This document shows positions 1-12,536 of a stretch of 64,000 bases of DNA, in pieces; the first letter of the stretch is position 1; the number at the start of each line of letters is the position of its first letter. Where the stretch lies: NCBI GenBank assembly GCA_000181795.3, contig CM012953.1:584267-648266 (forward strand), given 5' to 3'. The notes beneath the pieces were generated by a model that did no database searches, was not told where the DNA came from, and saw nothing but the letters and a program-made list of their open reading frames with translations. Origin of the DNA: Trichinella spiralis. Lineage: Eukaryota; Nematoda; Enoplea; Trichinellida; Trichinellidae. Both the position numbers and the translations under genes were made by a program.

Positions 1-1593
1 ATTTCACCGGTATCATTACAATGAGGCAGTGAACAAAATGAGGCTTGCGCATTAATTGAAATACATTTTACTTACTTGCTCAGGAGTATTTGATGACTGT
101 ATTTTGCATTAATATTTGCCCAACTGGAAATATGCATATCGCCTCATTATAAATATGGGGCTCAGTCAAGCCAAAGTTACGAGCATCACTGAGGAATTAT
201 TAACTTCAGTTTTCAGAGAAATGAATTTCATAAAGCAGAAAACTGTTGAATTTAAAAGCTTAAATTATATTTAGCAACATGCATACGAAAAAGCATAACA
301 CTGGCCTGTATGCTGTCATCATAAATTTGGTTATACGTCGACGAAACGCCTACCGGATGTGCATTGATTGCTCCACTATAGAAGAACAGTTTCAAGATTC
401 AAAAATGATAAGTCACCAAATGATATGACACTTTTTTCAACATTTATATTTTCAGCAGCTTTTATCAACGCTGAATATGATTTGATGATGTCAGTTTTCA
501 GTTTGTAACAGTAATATATATTAAAATTTTATTTTAAAATATTTAATCTTTTTTGCGTTTGTTTTTTTGCGCTAATCAATTTTCACCTATACACAATTCG
601 AGAAGGCAAACCGTTAAAAGTGAAGCAGTTGTGAAATACGACAAAAATTAATGCAGAATAAAATTTTCTTCTCTTGTAATGTTGAATACTGAAATTGTAA
701 TTTTAATCTTTTCATTATCTTTAATTTGCATCGTTTACATGGTTATCAACATCTGCGTCGGTGCAAACGCTGGCGGCATTGCCGAATTTGGAGATAAAGT
801 TTCCGCCAAATCTCCCCTAAGTGCTACAATAATTTCGTGAATTCAACATCAGTGAAATTTAGTGAACTGAATAACTGCTATTGGAAAAGCGCCATGTGGT
901 TTCTGAGACGCTGAAGCAGAAGTTGCTATCTCATGTAGCTTATCTTATCCAGTTCTGTGATTCATCATAAAATTTCTTCTTTCACCAATCCTTGCAGTCT
1001 GTGTAGCAAAATGCACTGCAAGAATAGAATAGTAACTACAACGATCCATTGGAGTACCCTTTGAATCATGCACTCATTCATGATTCACGCCATTCAAGAA
1101 ATGTTTTGAATGATGATTAAAATAATTCGTCTTAATTGCAAACCACTTTGTTACGACAACAGAAGGAATTTCGAATTTTAATTTATGAAATCAATAATAA
1201 ATTTGAAATTTTGTCAGCGCATATCAAAAATTCAACTTTCTTGAAGATCAACAAAACAGTCGTTTTGAATTTATGATTTATGAAATGATTTATTAATATC
1301 ATTCTTATTAGCATGAATTTCCTTTATAATAATAAACGTTTACAAGAATATACTTTATGGTGCACAAGATTTTTCATTAGCGTGTAAAGCATAATAATGG
1401 CATCAATCTTAAAATCTTTTGTTTAAAGTTTGCAGATAAACATTTTTTAAATCGATATTTCATTTCAACGGTGATAATATTAATGTGCTACCATTTCATG
1501 CAGTGTAGAGTCACGCAAGCAAAACTCTGTCACCAAAACTTCTGTCTGTCGCAAGCAAAACTCCCATATTTTCAACTTTTATTGTTCCGCAAA
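1..1593. other. AT-rich noncoding upstream region
   Basis: No exon-like stretch with convincing splice sites or family similarity is visible on either strand. The one structured item is a 36-base segment at 1018-1053 that recurs with two mismatches at 4285-4320. It probably belongs to a duplicated unit around the receptor gene that starts at 1594. Confidence 0.5.
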
Positions 1594-3323
1594 ATGAATG
1601 CAGACTACATAAATATAATTTCTGTACTTTTAATATGTAACGGTACAATATCAGCTTTAGTATCATTAATTATGCTTCGGTTTATACTCAGCAAAAAGAA
1701 GACAAACGCCATTTATATTTTGGTCGTGGGTAAATATCATGATTATAACAGCGCACATTAATTTTTATTTTAAAAATAATTTTAAAAACTCTTTCTATTA
1801 TTCAATGAATTACTTTTACTGCGCTATTTAAAATCTATATTCAATTTCTGAATTGGATTTCAGAATAACTTATGAATATAATCATTGTGAAAAATCCCCT
1901 CAGTAAAAATTCAGATAATTTCAATGGCAATGCAGTACTAAAAATTAATCTTTTTTAGCAGGATATGTCATTCAAAATGTTGCTGTTGTAATGTGTTGAA
2001 ATAATGTTTTTCAATGCTCATAAATGAAAAAATATAAATAATGATAAAGTTTAGTTGCTGGCATAACCTAATCTCATTTTTATTACGTTATTACACTATA
2101 TTTGCTTCACTGACAAAATTCAGTTTAAAAAATAAACTCAGTGTTGCTACACACTGCCAAAAATTTGTCCCCATACTGAACATAGAACATTTTTGCACAT
2201 TTCAACAATTAAAGCAGAGCAATAATTTTGTTGTTTACATTGATTGTTACTTATCAAAAGTTGACCATATCAGAAATCAGAAATGGAAAGAGTATAAAAG
2301 GAGATGTATAACTCAAATTTAGGAAAATAAAGTAAAATCATCACAAAGTGCACACACCTTTTATGCATTAAACGACATTGCCCATTGTTGCAATATGATA
2401 TTTCATCAATTTATAAAAAAGATTATTTATAGAAATGATTTCTTATTAAAAAATTTGCATTACTTGTTCTAGGTCTGGTGGCAACCAACTGTGTTAATGC
2501 AATAAGTTTATGCTTTATTGGAATTTTCCATTTTTATCCATTGAATAAGAATGAGGCAAACTTTACAACACCACGAATCTGCATTCTTTCCAAACCGCAG
2601 TATCTAATAGCAATTGCTACGTCAAGGCAAGCAGCAATGCTTACACTTTGCATAGCGGTTATTCAACTGCGAAATGTGTACTTTGTTAAATGCAACACAA
2701 CAAAAGTTTTATTAAAGTCCATAATTCTTACGTGTGGTATCTCTCTGCTGAACATTTGCTTATGTGGAATATCTGCATTTCAGACTATATGTTGCGGCTT
2801 TGGTGATCGCAAAATATCAGCCCCATGTTTTTACTTTGATGTTTTACCTCCTGTAGTAGTTTCATCGAACTTTTATATAATGTTACTTTTAGGCGTCCTG
2901 TCATTTTTATTGGACATTTCAACTGTACTAATAATTCGCAGCAAATTTTCTAGCTTACGTGGCATTCGAGAAATACAATTTATCCGACAAAAAGCAATTC
3001 TACAAAGATTGAAAATAATCACTATTGCTCATGTATTGTATTCGTGCGTTTTAGCAATCTGTACTTTTGTTAAAAATGTACATTATTCCACAGATTCGTT
3101 AGTAATTGTCATTTTGTGTATTTACCCTTATTTCAGTGCTGGAAACACAGTTATTTATACAAATCTTGTTATTTCTGTGACTGATGACTTAAACAGAACT
3201 TATTATTACTTTAAAGAATCGCTAAACAGATTGTACAATTCGCTTTCTCATTATGTCCGTAAAGTTTCTGTTGCCCCAGCCTCTTCAAAGGATTTTCCCA
3301 CTGTTGCTGCTGCTAAATTGTAA
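1594..3323 (+). CDS. seven-transmembrane receptor-like protein, copy 1 (2 exons)
   Basis: Exons 1594-1729 and 2473-3323 join in phase 1 at G|GTAAAT and TCTAG|GT, giving about 328 residues. Exon 1 starts MNADYINIIS and holds helix 1. Exon 2 supplies six more hydrophobic segments, so seven in all. A basic loop reading REIQFIRQKAILQRLK lies between helices 5 and 6, and the last helix contains AGNTVIYTN, in the place where rhodopsin-like receptors carry NPxxY. The tail is Ser/Pro-rich. Function is inferred: topology and loop charge suggest a nematode serpentine (chemo)receptor, but I recognise no named family. A paralogue with the same exon structure lies at 24370-26181. An AATAAA follows the stop at 3359-3364. 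The ATG chosen is the first one directly before the helix and matches the paralogue's start; an upstream in-frame ATG at 1471 would add 41 residues with no match in the paralogue. Confidence 0.7.
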
Positions 3324-3685
3324 TGTTACTTAAACTATGTGAAAACGTGACAAGTGTAAATAAATATCTTTATATATTTGAATAGAAAAATAAATTTTGC
3401 ATACTCTGAATTTTATTTAATCTAAATAAATGAATATGTCACGCAGGCACTGCAGGCACGCAACTTGATCTTCATTAGTGGTAAGTGGACTATGTATCTT
3501 TTCTTAATTTGAAGTCAAATTGATTGTGACTGCCTGTTTGTGACTGTGTAATCACACTGCTCGCGTTCACATGCAAAGTTCGATAAATGAACATTTCGTC
3601 AGATGATTATATTGTTTTATTAATATCAAACATAATCCAATGCACATACACTACAAACAATGTCATATTCCACAGAGTAGAAGAT

Positions 3686-3750
3686 ATTATACATTTCAAC
3701 AATTAAAGCAGAGCAATAATTTTGTTGCTTATATTGCTTATAATTTATAA
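3686..3750 (+). repeat. duplicated fragment of receptor intron
   Basis: About 40 bases from 3691 repeat, nearly perfectly, bases 2197-2240 inside the intron of the receptor gene. A diverged third copy sits at about 24994-25040 in the intron of the second receptor. The fragment lies downstream of the stop codon, so it looks like a broken extra copy of the gene or an aberrant duplication. Confidence 0.6.
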
Positions 3751-4021
3751 GTCGTCTATGATCTAAATGGCATAAAGTCGTATGGCATTTCACATGGTAA
3801 AATTTTGCACGATTGTCATTCCCCTTTGATTCATAACCTGCTCCAGAACAATGTTTTACTATTCTGACAATGCATACAGAATGCTAGGTTCACCAGAATT
3901 ACACCAATACCGTCCAATCTCACGCCCGTAAAGCAACAATAACAAATTACAGAACAAATACTGATGTTTAGAAAAAGAGAAAATTTTTGCAGATTTTAGG
4001 TCACCTGTTGCAGAAACACAT

Positions 4022-4022
4022 T

Positions 4023-4059
<37 letters not shown>

Positions 4060-4060
4060 G
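4022..4060. repeat. CA/TA microsatellite
   Basis: An (AC)n run passes into an (AT)n run. A shorter AT-rich run occupies the matching place after the second receptor gene (about 26300-26325), so the microsatellite is part of the duplicated 3' flank. Confidence 0.8.
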
Positions 4061-4284
4061 CATGTATATAATGACTATTCTTGCAATTCCAAAGAAAAAT
4101 AAACATTTTTAGTGAGTTTTTTACTAGATAGATATTTTATCATGCACTTTGAGAAACAGTTCAAGCAAAAAATTCTAAAAGCAATGTTAATGAAATGCGC
4201 CATATGCTAATGCAAAATTTGTGCAGATAAAAAACTTATTACTGTAAACTTTTGCAATTATAAAGTAATTTAACGCTAATAATA

Positions 4285-6401
4285 GCAAGAATAGAATAGT
4301 AACCACAAGGATCCATTGGATCACAACGTTATTTGTATAATAATTTCATTTTTAACTGCCCTTATTGTACAAGTAAATAAAATAATATTATTTGACTTCA
4401 CACACAATCAATTATGTGTGCAAAATTCAAATAATCACAAACATCATAAGAAATCTTTTTCAAACTTGAAAATCCCTTTTGTAGGTGGACTGTATGTTTT
4501 TATTTATAACGATCCAAAACAATGAATGTTGTTTTATTCAGTTTAATTCAATTTTAATCAGTTGAATCAAGAACGGGGAATAATACAATACCTGAATAGC
4601 GGTTGGAAACGTTTGCAAAGCTAACTTTCTTGCTTCTCTTCCCTCTTCCCTCCTCACTCTTATTTATACATGTTGGTTGACCTCATTCCGCGTCTGATGG
4701 CTCAAATTTCCGAGGAAAAATCCAATTAAAATATGGGTTGGTTGTGCAATCGTTTAATCTGTATGATTGGAACAGCCGCGCTGTCAGTAACATTCAGTTT
4801 TGACAAGTTGTCAGTAACTGATCCCCGAGGTTGTGAAAGGTATACCGCATAGACGCTGACCCTTTGACCGTTTTACTGCCATTTCATTGTCCACCGTCAA
4901 GAAGAACAAGGGTCTCAGCTTACATTGCGTCACCATTGTTTGGTTGTAGTAAACAATATTTTGATCGTAGAGAGTTTAAACTTTGATGAGCAGGTATAGA
5001 GAAAAGATTTCTCAACAAACACGATATTAACATAGCAGCAAGTAAATAAACGTGGGTTTCAATGCCTATAAAATGCAGTAATCAAAGTTGTTAGTCTAGT
5101 GATAGAGATATTTTTAGAATATTTTAGAAACAAGCTGATTGCTTTGAGCTGAGCAATTTAACAAACAACCAAGACTCAAGACTTGAAAATATTTCTGAAT
5201 TTTTTTTAATTTAATTTGAAAAATAAATATACTTTGCCATTTCTGCACATACTGCAAGATGCTACTCAACAACGTCGATATTGCTCCGTAAATGCTTGTC
5301 TTTTTTTAGTGAAATTAGATTTTTTTTCTTGTGAATTTAAAGTGAAAAGTTTACTCTGATTTTGCTGAATATGACTTTTGCAAGAAAAATTCGGTCAGAA
5401 GATTTTTCTCGTTCTCTCAACGTTCACGTACATTAAACCAAGTAAGTAACATGTAAAACAGTTATTTATTACTTCAAATGTGCAAACAAGCATCTGTCAA
5501 GAAGCAACAGGCCGACCGTTTGTTACTTTTGATGTGAAATTTTCAACTTTTCTGCCATTGAATAATAGTTGCGAAAGTGACAAGTTAGAAACAATGCGTT
5601 GATTGATCATGCGCAATTGTTAAGCTAATGGTGTTACCCATGAGAATGTTAGAAACATTTAAATAATATCGGCGAAGCTGTTATGCTGTTTCTTTTTGCA
5701 GGGCAGAATAAAGATCTTACTTTGGCCATTTGAACTAATAATAAATAATAAGAACAATTCTATAAAACGAAAATATCTTCATATGAAAAACAAATTTGCC
5801 CGGGATGCCTGCTTGCACTAATCAAAACACCCAGAAACTGATAGTATGACTTTATGCAAAATAGCAAAAATTGAATAATGTAAAATATACGGCTGAAGAC
5901 ACTACCAGATCGCCAGTGTAGGGAATTGCCTTTGAACAATATTTTCAAAATTAGCTTTGTAAAATGCTGTTATATGTCTGTTGATATTGTTCAGAGGTGC
6001 CAGCTGCGCCATCAGGCTAAAGCATCGCTGCTTCCAAATTTACTTTCTTCTTTCAATTTTTACATGAATACTTTTTGAGGAGGAAATTTCTTGCACAAAA
6101 CATAAATCACAATAAAATAAAAGTAGCACCATTTTCATAATATATTCGATATAAAAAAATGTCAACTTCACATAACATGATAAAATTTTTTGGAAAGATT
6201 CTATTCTTTGCATAATAACATAATGCTCAATTGCAAACAGCATACTTTTTTCTTGAAATTTAAGAAGCAAAACCGAAAATTTCATAAATTGTTGAACAAC
6301 ATTAATACTGTACTTCACACGATTTCCTCGTGGAAGTTAAAAGCACCTTCAAAAAGTATCATCATTTAATATGGTTGATAAAAATCACTAAAATCAATAC
6401 C
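4285..6401. other. noncoding stretch between receptor copy 1 and the DZF gene
   Basis: It starts with a near-copy (4285-4320) of 1018-1053, as if a further receptor unit began here, but no receptor exon follows. Bases 4620-4980 are less AT-rich than the surroundings and contain a short repeated GTCAGTAAC, with no open frame of substance. Nothing else is supported. Confidence 0.4.
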
Positions 6402-9400
6402 TTACAAATGCGTGTTCGGGTTTTCACCTAATAAACCATGAAATTTACCAGTTAAGAGCATATTGCAGCATTCCTGATAAAATTTACAATTTTCTTTTAA
6501 TACAAAAAAAGAAAAAAAATTAATATGCGCCGAGAAAAAAGCTTACCTGCATATGTTGAGTGATAATCAGCCGAAAGTGAATTGTAAAACATTCTCTGAG
6601 ATCAAAGGGTGGCGTCGCAACTGGATCAAAAATAACTGAATCCACTAAAAAAAGTTTTACAATTGAAAACTTGTAAACATTGGCCTAATTATTTTTAGTT
6701 TTTAAATATGAAATAAAATTGAGTAAAACAGTAGTTTACCTTGCATAAGCCATCCCATTGCTATAAACTGCAAAATTCGCAAGAAACAGCAATATGGGGT
6801 AACTTCTTCACCTGCAAAAGAGTCGTACGCTCTATTTCCCAACACTTCAATCATCTGAAATGCAAAACATTTTAATAAATACTAAATTTTCTTAATCAAC
6901 ATGCTAAAAAACAATAAAACAAAACATATTCGCAAACAAACGAATTAAAATTCCAAATGTTGATTGATATACATACAAATGACATGTTCTCGTTGTATTC
7001 CAAATTTTTTGCCGCAAATATGCGACGCACGACTAAAAGTGCATCAATCAACTGTTGTTTAGCCAAGCAAGTATTCTGCAATGTGAAAACGGATTCAGCG
7101 TAAGAAACATAAAAATTTTATTTATTGAAACTTCTTTATAGTAAATTCTACGAATTGAATATACACTAATCTCTTACTTTTTTAATCAGCTACTACAACA
7201 TTTTAAAGTCAACGCCTGTTGTAATTTATGAAAATTATTTTTAAAATGCTACATTTTAATTATTCTGATGATTTTTTAAATAATTTATTACTTTTGTGAC
7301 AATGTACGTATAAGAATTTATAATTAAAGTTTATAAGACCTACTTGAAACCAAATATATCGCAGCACTTCTCGCCAAGTATCCCTTGCCTTTCGTAAATG
7401 ATCTCTTTTCTCTACCATTATTGATATATTTTCTTCAAAAAATATAAAATAAATATTCATAAGAAATATTAATCAAAAAGATTTCAAAAAGTACACCTTT
7501 CTCTTGTGGAGACTCTTCCAAAAGCAGTAAATTCAAAAAATAAATTTTAACTCTGACACACACACCGTTGCGCCGCTGCTCTATGAACAATGTATCGTCC
7601 ATACTGTTTAATTTTGCTGTAGTAGAATCCAAAGACTTCTAAAATTATAAAATTAAAATTAAAAAAATCTAATATTTAAACAAATCATACAATATATAAA
7701 TGGTTAATGGTCAAAAAGTAAATAAAGGTTTTAACATACAACAATATGTTTCGTTGTTTCTCCCAAAAATTCCAGCGTCGGATTTTTAGGAAGAAATACC
7801 ACCAAATTAGCTTCCATTTCTCCAGCTTGCAGCATATTTTTGGCAAAATTTCCAATCGGAAGAATCATGCCATTATACAACATTCCTGTACCATTTTCAA
7901 ATATGCTAAAGACACAAGCACATATTATATTGATTTCAAAAATAAATTAACCAACATTAAAAAGTATTATAACATAAATCGAAAGTTCAATTATGCATTT
8001 GACATCATTCTCAAATCAAAGTGTCACATCAAAAACAGAAGAGTAAAAAAAGCTAAATTATAATAAACTGCAATAATAGAATAATAAAATTCAACTCACC
8101 GATCAGTATTCTTACAAAACGTTTCGATGACAAGGGCAATTTTTTGCATGACATGATCGACCAGTTCTTGCAATGCTGCTTTCACTTCAGGTGAAATAGC
8201 CAACGACTGTAGTGTTGAATTAAGCCATCTTTCAGCATGCTCCACCTTCTGCAATATTCAAATTCAAAAATACAAAAAAATCACTTCATCAATTTAAAAA
8301 TCTTAAAATAAGATTTTTTTTCAATTCGACCAACATATCATAAATACTAACAATAAATTATTAAAAATATTTTTACAAAAACGCAAAAGATGAACTCACA
8401 ATAAATGGTAGACCATCATCGACTTTTGAAGCATCTGATTGGAAATAAGGTTTCAGTTCACTGAAATGCAAAATTTTTAACAATTTCATAATTGATAATA
8501 ATTCGTCAATTACTGTATTTGAGTGTCAGTTTCCAATTTTACTGGCTTATCAAAGTGCGTTGCCATTGTACAACTTTCAGTCACAGCATCCGTATTCAGT
8601 GTTCTATTTGCACTCTCTGCCAACGTCGATGCATCTGATAATAAAAACATTTAAAATAATTTTTTGAATTTAATTTTTAATCAAGCATCCATAACGTTTG
8701 AAAATTTTAAACAAAAATAAAAAGAAAAACGCTTGCTTCGTGTGTTGTTTTTGCTGCTATCATTCGATTGAATATGTGAATACGAAAATTGTTTCTTCCG
8801 CTTGTAATAACGCAAAACCTTACAATGAGAAAATTTGATATGACAAAATATTTGAAAAATAACATAATCACCTTGTTGTGTTTACCACCTTTGAAGTGCA
8901 TCATTAAAGCTAATGAGCTGGTGCATGAAATTTGGCATATTTCACAGTAATATAAAGGAGTACTGCTTGTCACAGAGGTCGAACAGTTCCGCTGTACCCG
9001 TGCCAATTGAAGAACACGTTTCTTATGACGCTGTCCAGATATATGAAAGTTAAATGTCTAAATACAATTAACGCAGTAATCGATGAAATCACCAAGATCG
9101 ATCAAAAATAAACAGTTCACACCCACAAATCACTTACATCCTTGCCGTCGCATGTGATTTTGCACAAATCGCAAGCGTACTGCTTACGTGATTTTTTAGC
9201 TGAAACAATCTCATGTAAGTGTGACAAGTTCAACAAGAAGGCTCTTTTACATCTGACTTCAGGGTTACTGAAGCCACAGTGATGTTATACAGTTTGATTC
9301 ATGTGTAAGTGATTATTCTAATTATTATTTAAATATATAAAAACATGCAAACAAGTGTAAAGATGCTAAACAGTAAATAACATAGAAATAAGAACAACAG

Positions 9401-9890
9401 AAAAAAGAAATTAAACAGTAGATCTGTTGTAAAGCAAAAATCTACAACAGCTTTCTAAACAATTCAATAAGTCATTGGAATAAGCTATGGTTAATTTCAA
9501 TTCAAGAAATAGTAAAGAGCAGATCAAAAACATTAAACATTTTCTACAATTAAAAGCATCTTTCAGTTAAAAGAAAAGAAAAATCATTTAAAACTGATGC
9601 ACAAGTTTAACTGACTTACCACGTTGCGCCATTGATAAATTAGCACGGCCTTTCTGTTCACTGCCTCTGAGGTTAGTGTTCGCCTGGTATTTGAAACAAA
9701 ATTTTAAACAAATTATATAAAATATATACATTCACTATTTTACCACAGTGGAGTTCAATTGATCGCATTTCCTGAATGTATGAACATGTAAAACAATGCA
9801 ACACTGTTTTAGGGAAACAAACTAAAACCAAAAATCTCACCGATCTGTATTCAAAGAGCGATTTCGATTTGACGTGCGCTTTTTCGCCAT
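6402..9890 (-). CDS. zinc-finger and DZF-domain RNA-binding protein (ZFR/ILF-like)
   Basis: Fifteen exons: 9841-9890, 9744-9771, 9620-9683, 9138-9199, 8872-9057, 8514-8634, 8400-8460, 8100-8248, 7740-7905, 7497-7638, 7344-7411, 6977-7075, 6740-6854, 6547-6644, 6402-6473; about 493 residues. Two U1-type C2H2 fingers lie near the N-terminus: CDLCKITC with its histidines in the next exon, and CEICQISC with HFKGGKH. The rest is a DZF domain, a nucleotidyltransferase-like fold without activity that binds double-stranded RNA partners. Recognisable DZF pieces are the helix with REVLRYIWFQ, the segment IFDPVATPPFD, and the closing GKFHGLLGENP. ZFR proteins are longer and carry three fingers; ILF2 has none, so this is a short ZFR-like form. 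Every junction keeps phase except exon 5 to exon 6, which is off by one base, so that boundary is not resolved. Expected role: nuclear RNA binding, splicing or RNA stability. Confidence 0.8.
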
Positions 9891-10867
9891 TCTCAGTTAA
9901 TTCAGTACTTCTGGATAAAGTTTACAAATAACAACATATACAAAAAAGTATTTGATAATCAAGTTATTTAATACAAAAATTTTACTCGAACAATGATTTG
10001 CTAACTTCGCTCAGTATTCAGCACATATATTTAAAGTAAATAATTATCTGTGCAATATTTATTGTGAATAAATAAAAACTACAGCTTGAGTGAATACATA
10101 GACTCGAAACGATTTATGATTGGTCCATTCTGTTGGTCAATGATAGATTTTGCCTGTTGGCCATTTTGTTGTTTAGCCTTCGTTTGTGTTCTCTAAGCAG
10201 GTGAAAAAATTTATGCTTTATTCCTGCCGTTGCTTACAATTATTAACCTTTATGCTTAGAATAATTAGCAGTGATCATACTCCAGCAGAACATATACGAT
10301 ATCGAGCTACCCAGTATGAACAAAAAAAACGGTTCATTAAAATCCTGTTTAGGTTTTTTCAATGACAGATGTGCATTATCCGCCTTTGCTCTAACCCTGT
10401 ATAAGCCCTGTATATGATATAATCATTGCTAATTATCCTCGTCGGCAGGCATAAAGGATAAATTTGTATTTTATTTGCCGCCCAAGCCTTTGTTCCTATT
10501 GTTCTGCGTGCACAGTAATTGCGCACTAGCAAGGGTTCACTGCCTGGGTCAGAAAATGACTTTATTTGACAAAGCGTCCGTAGCATTGTAAAAATTCCTG
10601 ACCACCCGGCTTTGGCTGATGGCAACAGATAAGCATGCTTATTCATTGTCTCCTTGTTCTTTCCTTCGCTGTTCATTTGCTTCGCTAGAAGAAAATTTTA
10701 TTTCTTTGTTCTGTTCGTTGCTTTCGTCATGGCTGATATCTCTGAGCTACATCTTGTGACCGGAAGGGATCAACTCGCCGCGTGGTTAGCCTGATCCGTC
10801 AGATAAATTTTTCAAAGTCAAACAAACAAAACTCGTAATAAGATTTATTTATTTATGCCTTAGCATT

Positions 10868-11134
10868 GTGCCCAAAAGCTTATTACCCAAACTTGTCTGT
10901 ACTACTACAAATTTTTACCTACAGATTTTCATCATTCTCCCAATTGCTTCAGCCAACGCAAAACGAAGCTTTCCTGCACTGAATTATCTACAAAACATTT
11001 TCCGGACTGCCATGATAGAAGAACGACTGAAAAGACTTGCACTAATGTACATTCATTCTGATTCTTCCATTGATATTGACCGCATAATAGACAAGTCCAG
11101 TTTCAAATGGAATCGAAACGTGTCGTTCGTTTGA
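10868..11134 (+). mobile_element. hAT transposase C-terminal remnant
   Basis: The translated stretch LPIASANAKRSFPALNYL followed by MIEERLKRLALMYIHSD and an IDIDRIID segment matches the hAT-family C-terminal dimerisation domain, where the usual consensus is LP(V/I)S(T/S)A.AERSFS.L and MTEERL..LA...I. Only this C-terminal part (about 85 codons) is present. No upstream transposase domain, terminal inverted repeat or target-site duplication was found, so it is a fossil. The serine/threonine before A and the glutamate of the AERSF core are altered (ANAKRSF). Confidence 0.75.
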
Positions 11135-11439
11135 AATGCAATTAAAATTATAATTTGCATGTTTTTGATATCATGCGATTGAGATTCCAGTTTTGTTTAA
11201 ATGAAAAACGGCATTATTTTGTTCCTCGTCAGACTGTCATGTATTATAATACATGTGCATGATAAATCTTCTGGGTACTATATCCGTCCCCCCTCTTTCA
11301 TAAATTACACGTATCAACGCCCCTGAATGAAGAAATATATAATGCAGTAATATATAATGATATAAATAATGCAGTAGAAAGATGCTCAGCTAGTGAACCT
11401 ACGATTTTAAGCTATGCCACAGACACAAATAATCACGAT

Positions 11440-11498
11440 GAGTTGACCACGTAGCGAGTTGACCACGTGGCAGAGTTGACCGCCGTGGTGAGTTGAAC
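11440..11498. repeat. short tandem repeat, unit about 16-17 bp
   Basis: Four successive units begin GAGTTGAC or GAGTTGAA: GAGTTGACCACGTAGC, GAGTTGACCACGTGGCA, GAGTTGACCGCCGTGGT, then a partial one. It sits between the two transposase remnants and may be a subterminal repeat of one of them. Confidence 0.6.
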
Positions 11499-11591
11499 TA
11501 GATCCTCTTGTGACAAACTGTGGCGGCGGTATGCCCCTTGTGTATGAAAGCAGGGTATACAAATTAAAATATACCGGTAAACGGAGGAAAT

Positions 11592-11945
11592 GTGGGGGGG
11601 GGTGTTCAAAAGTATGTGCTGACCATATTGAATGTGTTCCTTGCCATTAACAATTTGTTTGAAGTGAATCGAAACCTATACTGGTATTTGCGACGGGTTT
11701 CAGCATTAGACTGCTGGCAGCCATGCGAACCTGGGGCATGGATGGTACTTTTAAGGTTGTACCACAATGGTATCAACAATGCCTTTGTGGCGGGTAAGCT
11801 GGTGCCAGCAGTCTACTGTTCATGTACGGGTAAAAATATTGGAACATACTGGTTTATTTTTCAAGCTTTATTGAACAAAGCGGCAGTTCTCAAAGTCAAT
11901 CTTAATCCAGAAACAATAATTTGTGATTTTGAAATCGCTCGGTGA
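11592..11945 (+). mobile_element. MULE transposase remnant with frameshift
   Basis: Two frames have to be read to see the domain. In one (about 11739-11797) the sequence gives MDGTFKVVPQWYQQ, which is the DGTFK block carrying the first catalytic aspartate of MULE transposases. In the next frame (about 11776-11945) it continues AGKLVPAVYCSCTGK, then LNPETIICDFEIA, the block that normally carries the second acidic residue. The frame break near 11780-11797, the missing residues between the blocks and the absence of the last catalytic part make it a dead copy. Confidence 0.75.
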
Positions 11946-12536
11946 TACCTCTTTATTCAATAAAATTTTGGAATAATAAATATTTTCATTATTAATATTA
12001 CGTCACTACTAATAAAGTTACGTAATCCTGAATGGAATATTTGAACCAATGAAATAAAAAAATATTACATCTAATCAGAAGTGAAAGATTTGAATCAACG
12101 AAAAAACCGAAAGAATAGAAAAGAAAAACCAATAAGACAACGACATGACGATCCAATAAAATAGCGCGATCAACGGCAAATAAGAAAACGCGGTGAAAAG
12201 TGGGACCCCTTTGGGCCAAATTCATAAATTTATTGAACATTTTTTAAATTTAGCATTATTAATATAATAATTAATTTTGAAAGTATTTTAATTTTTACTC
12301 AAAGCAGAATTACCGATAAATCAGCATAAGAAGAGTTGTGCTACAGTAATTTGTATTACTTTAACTTTATTTTCTTTAGATTATGGTGATTGATGAGCCA
12401 TTTCTTTGTGATCACATTTGAACTTTGAAACGTTAGGTATGAATATTTAAAATTGTTTGTTATAACTGAAAATTATTACGTTTTATATAAAAAAGTAATG
12501 AAGTTTCGTTATTTCTAGAATTTCTTCGGCTGGAAA
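11946..12536. other. noncoding, upstream of capping protein gene
   Basis: AT-rich, with no supported coding sequence. A good 3' splice site (TTATTTCTAG) ends at about 12519, shortly before the capping protein ATG at 12537. It could serve a 5' UTR intron or spliced-leader trans-splicing. Confidence 0.4.

Noticed and set aside
10359-10676. 105-codon minus-strand frame before the hAT remnant
   Set aside because: Less AT-rich than its surroundings, but no recognisable domain or splice context; possibly part of a decayed transposon, which I cannot show.
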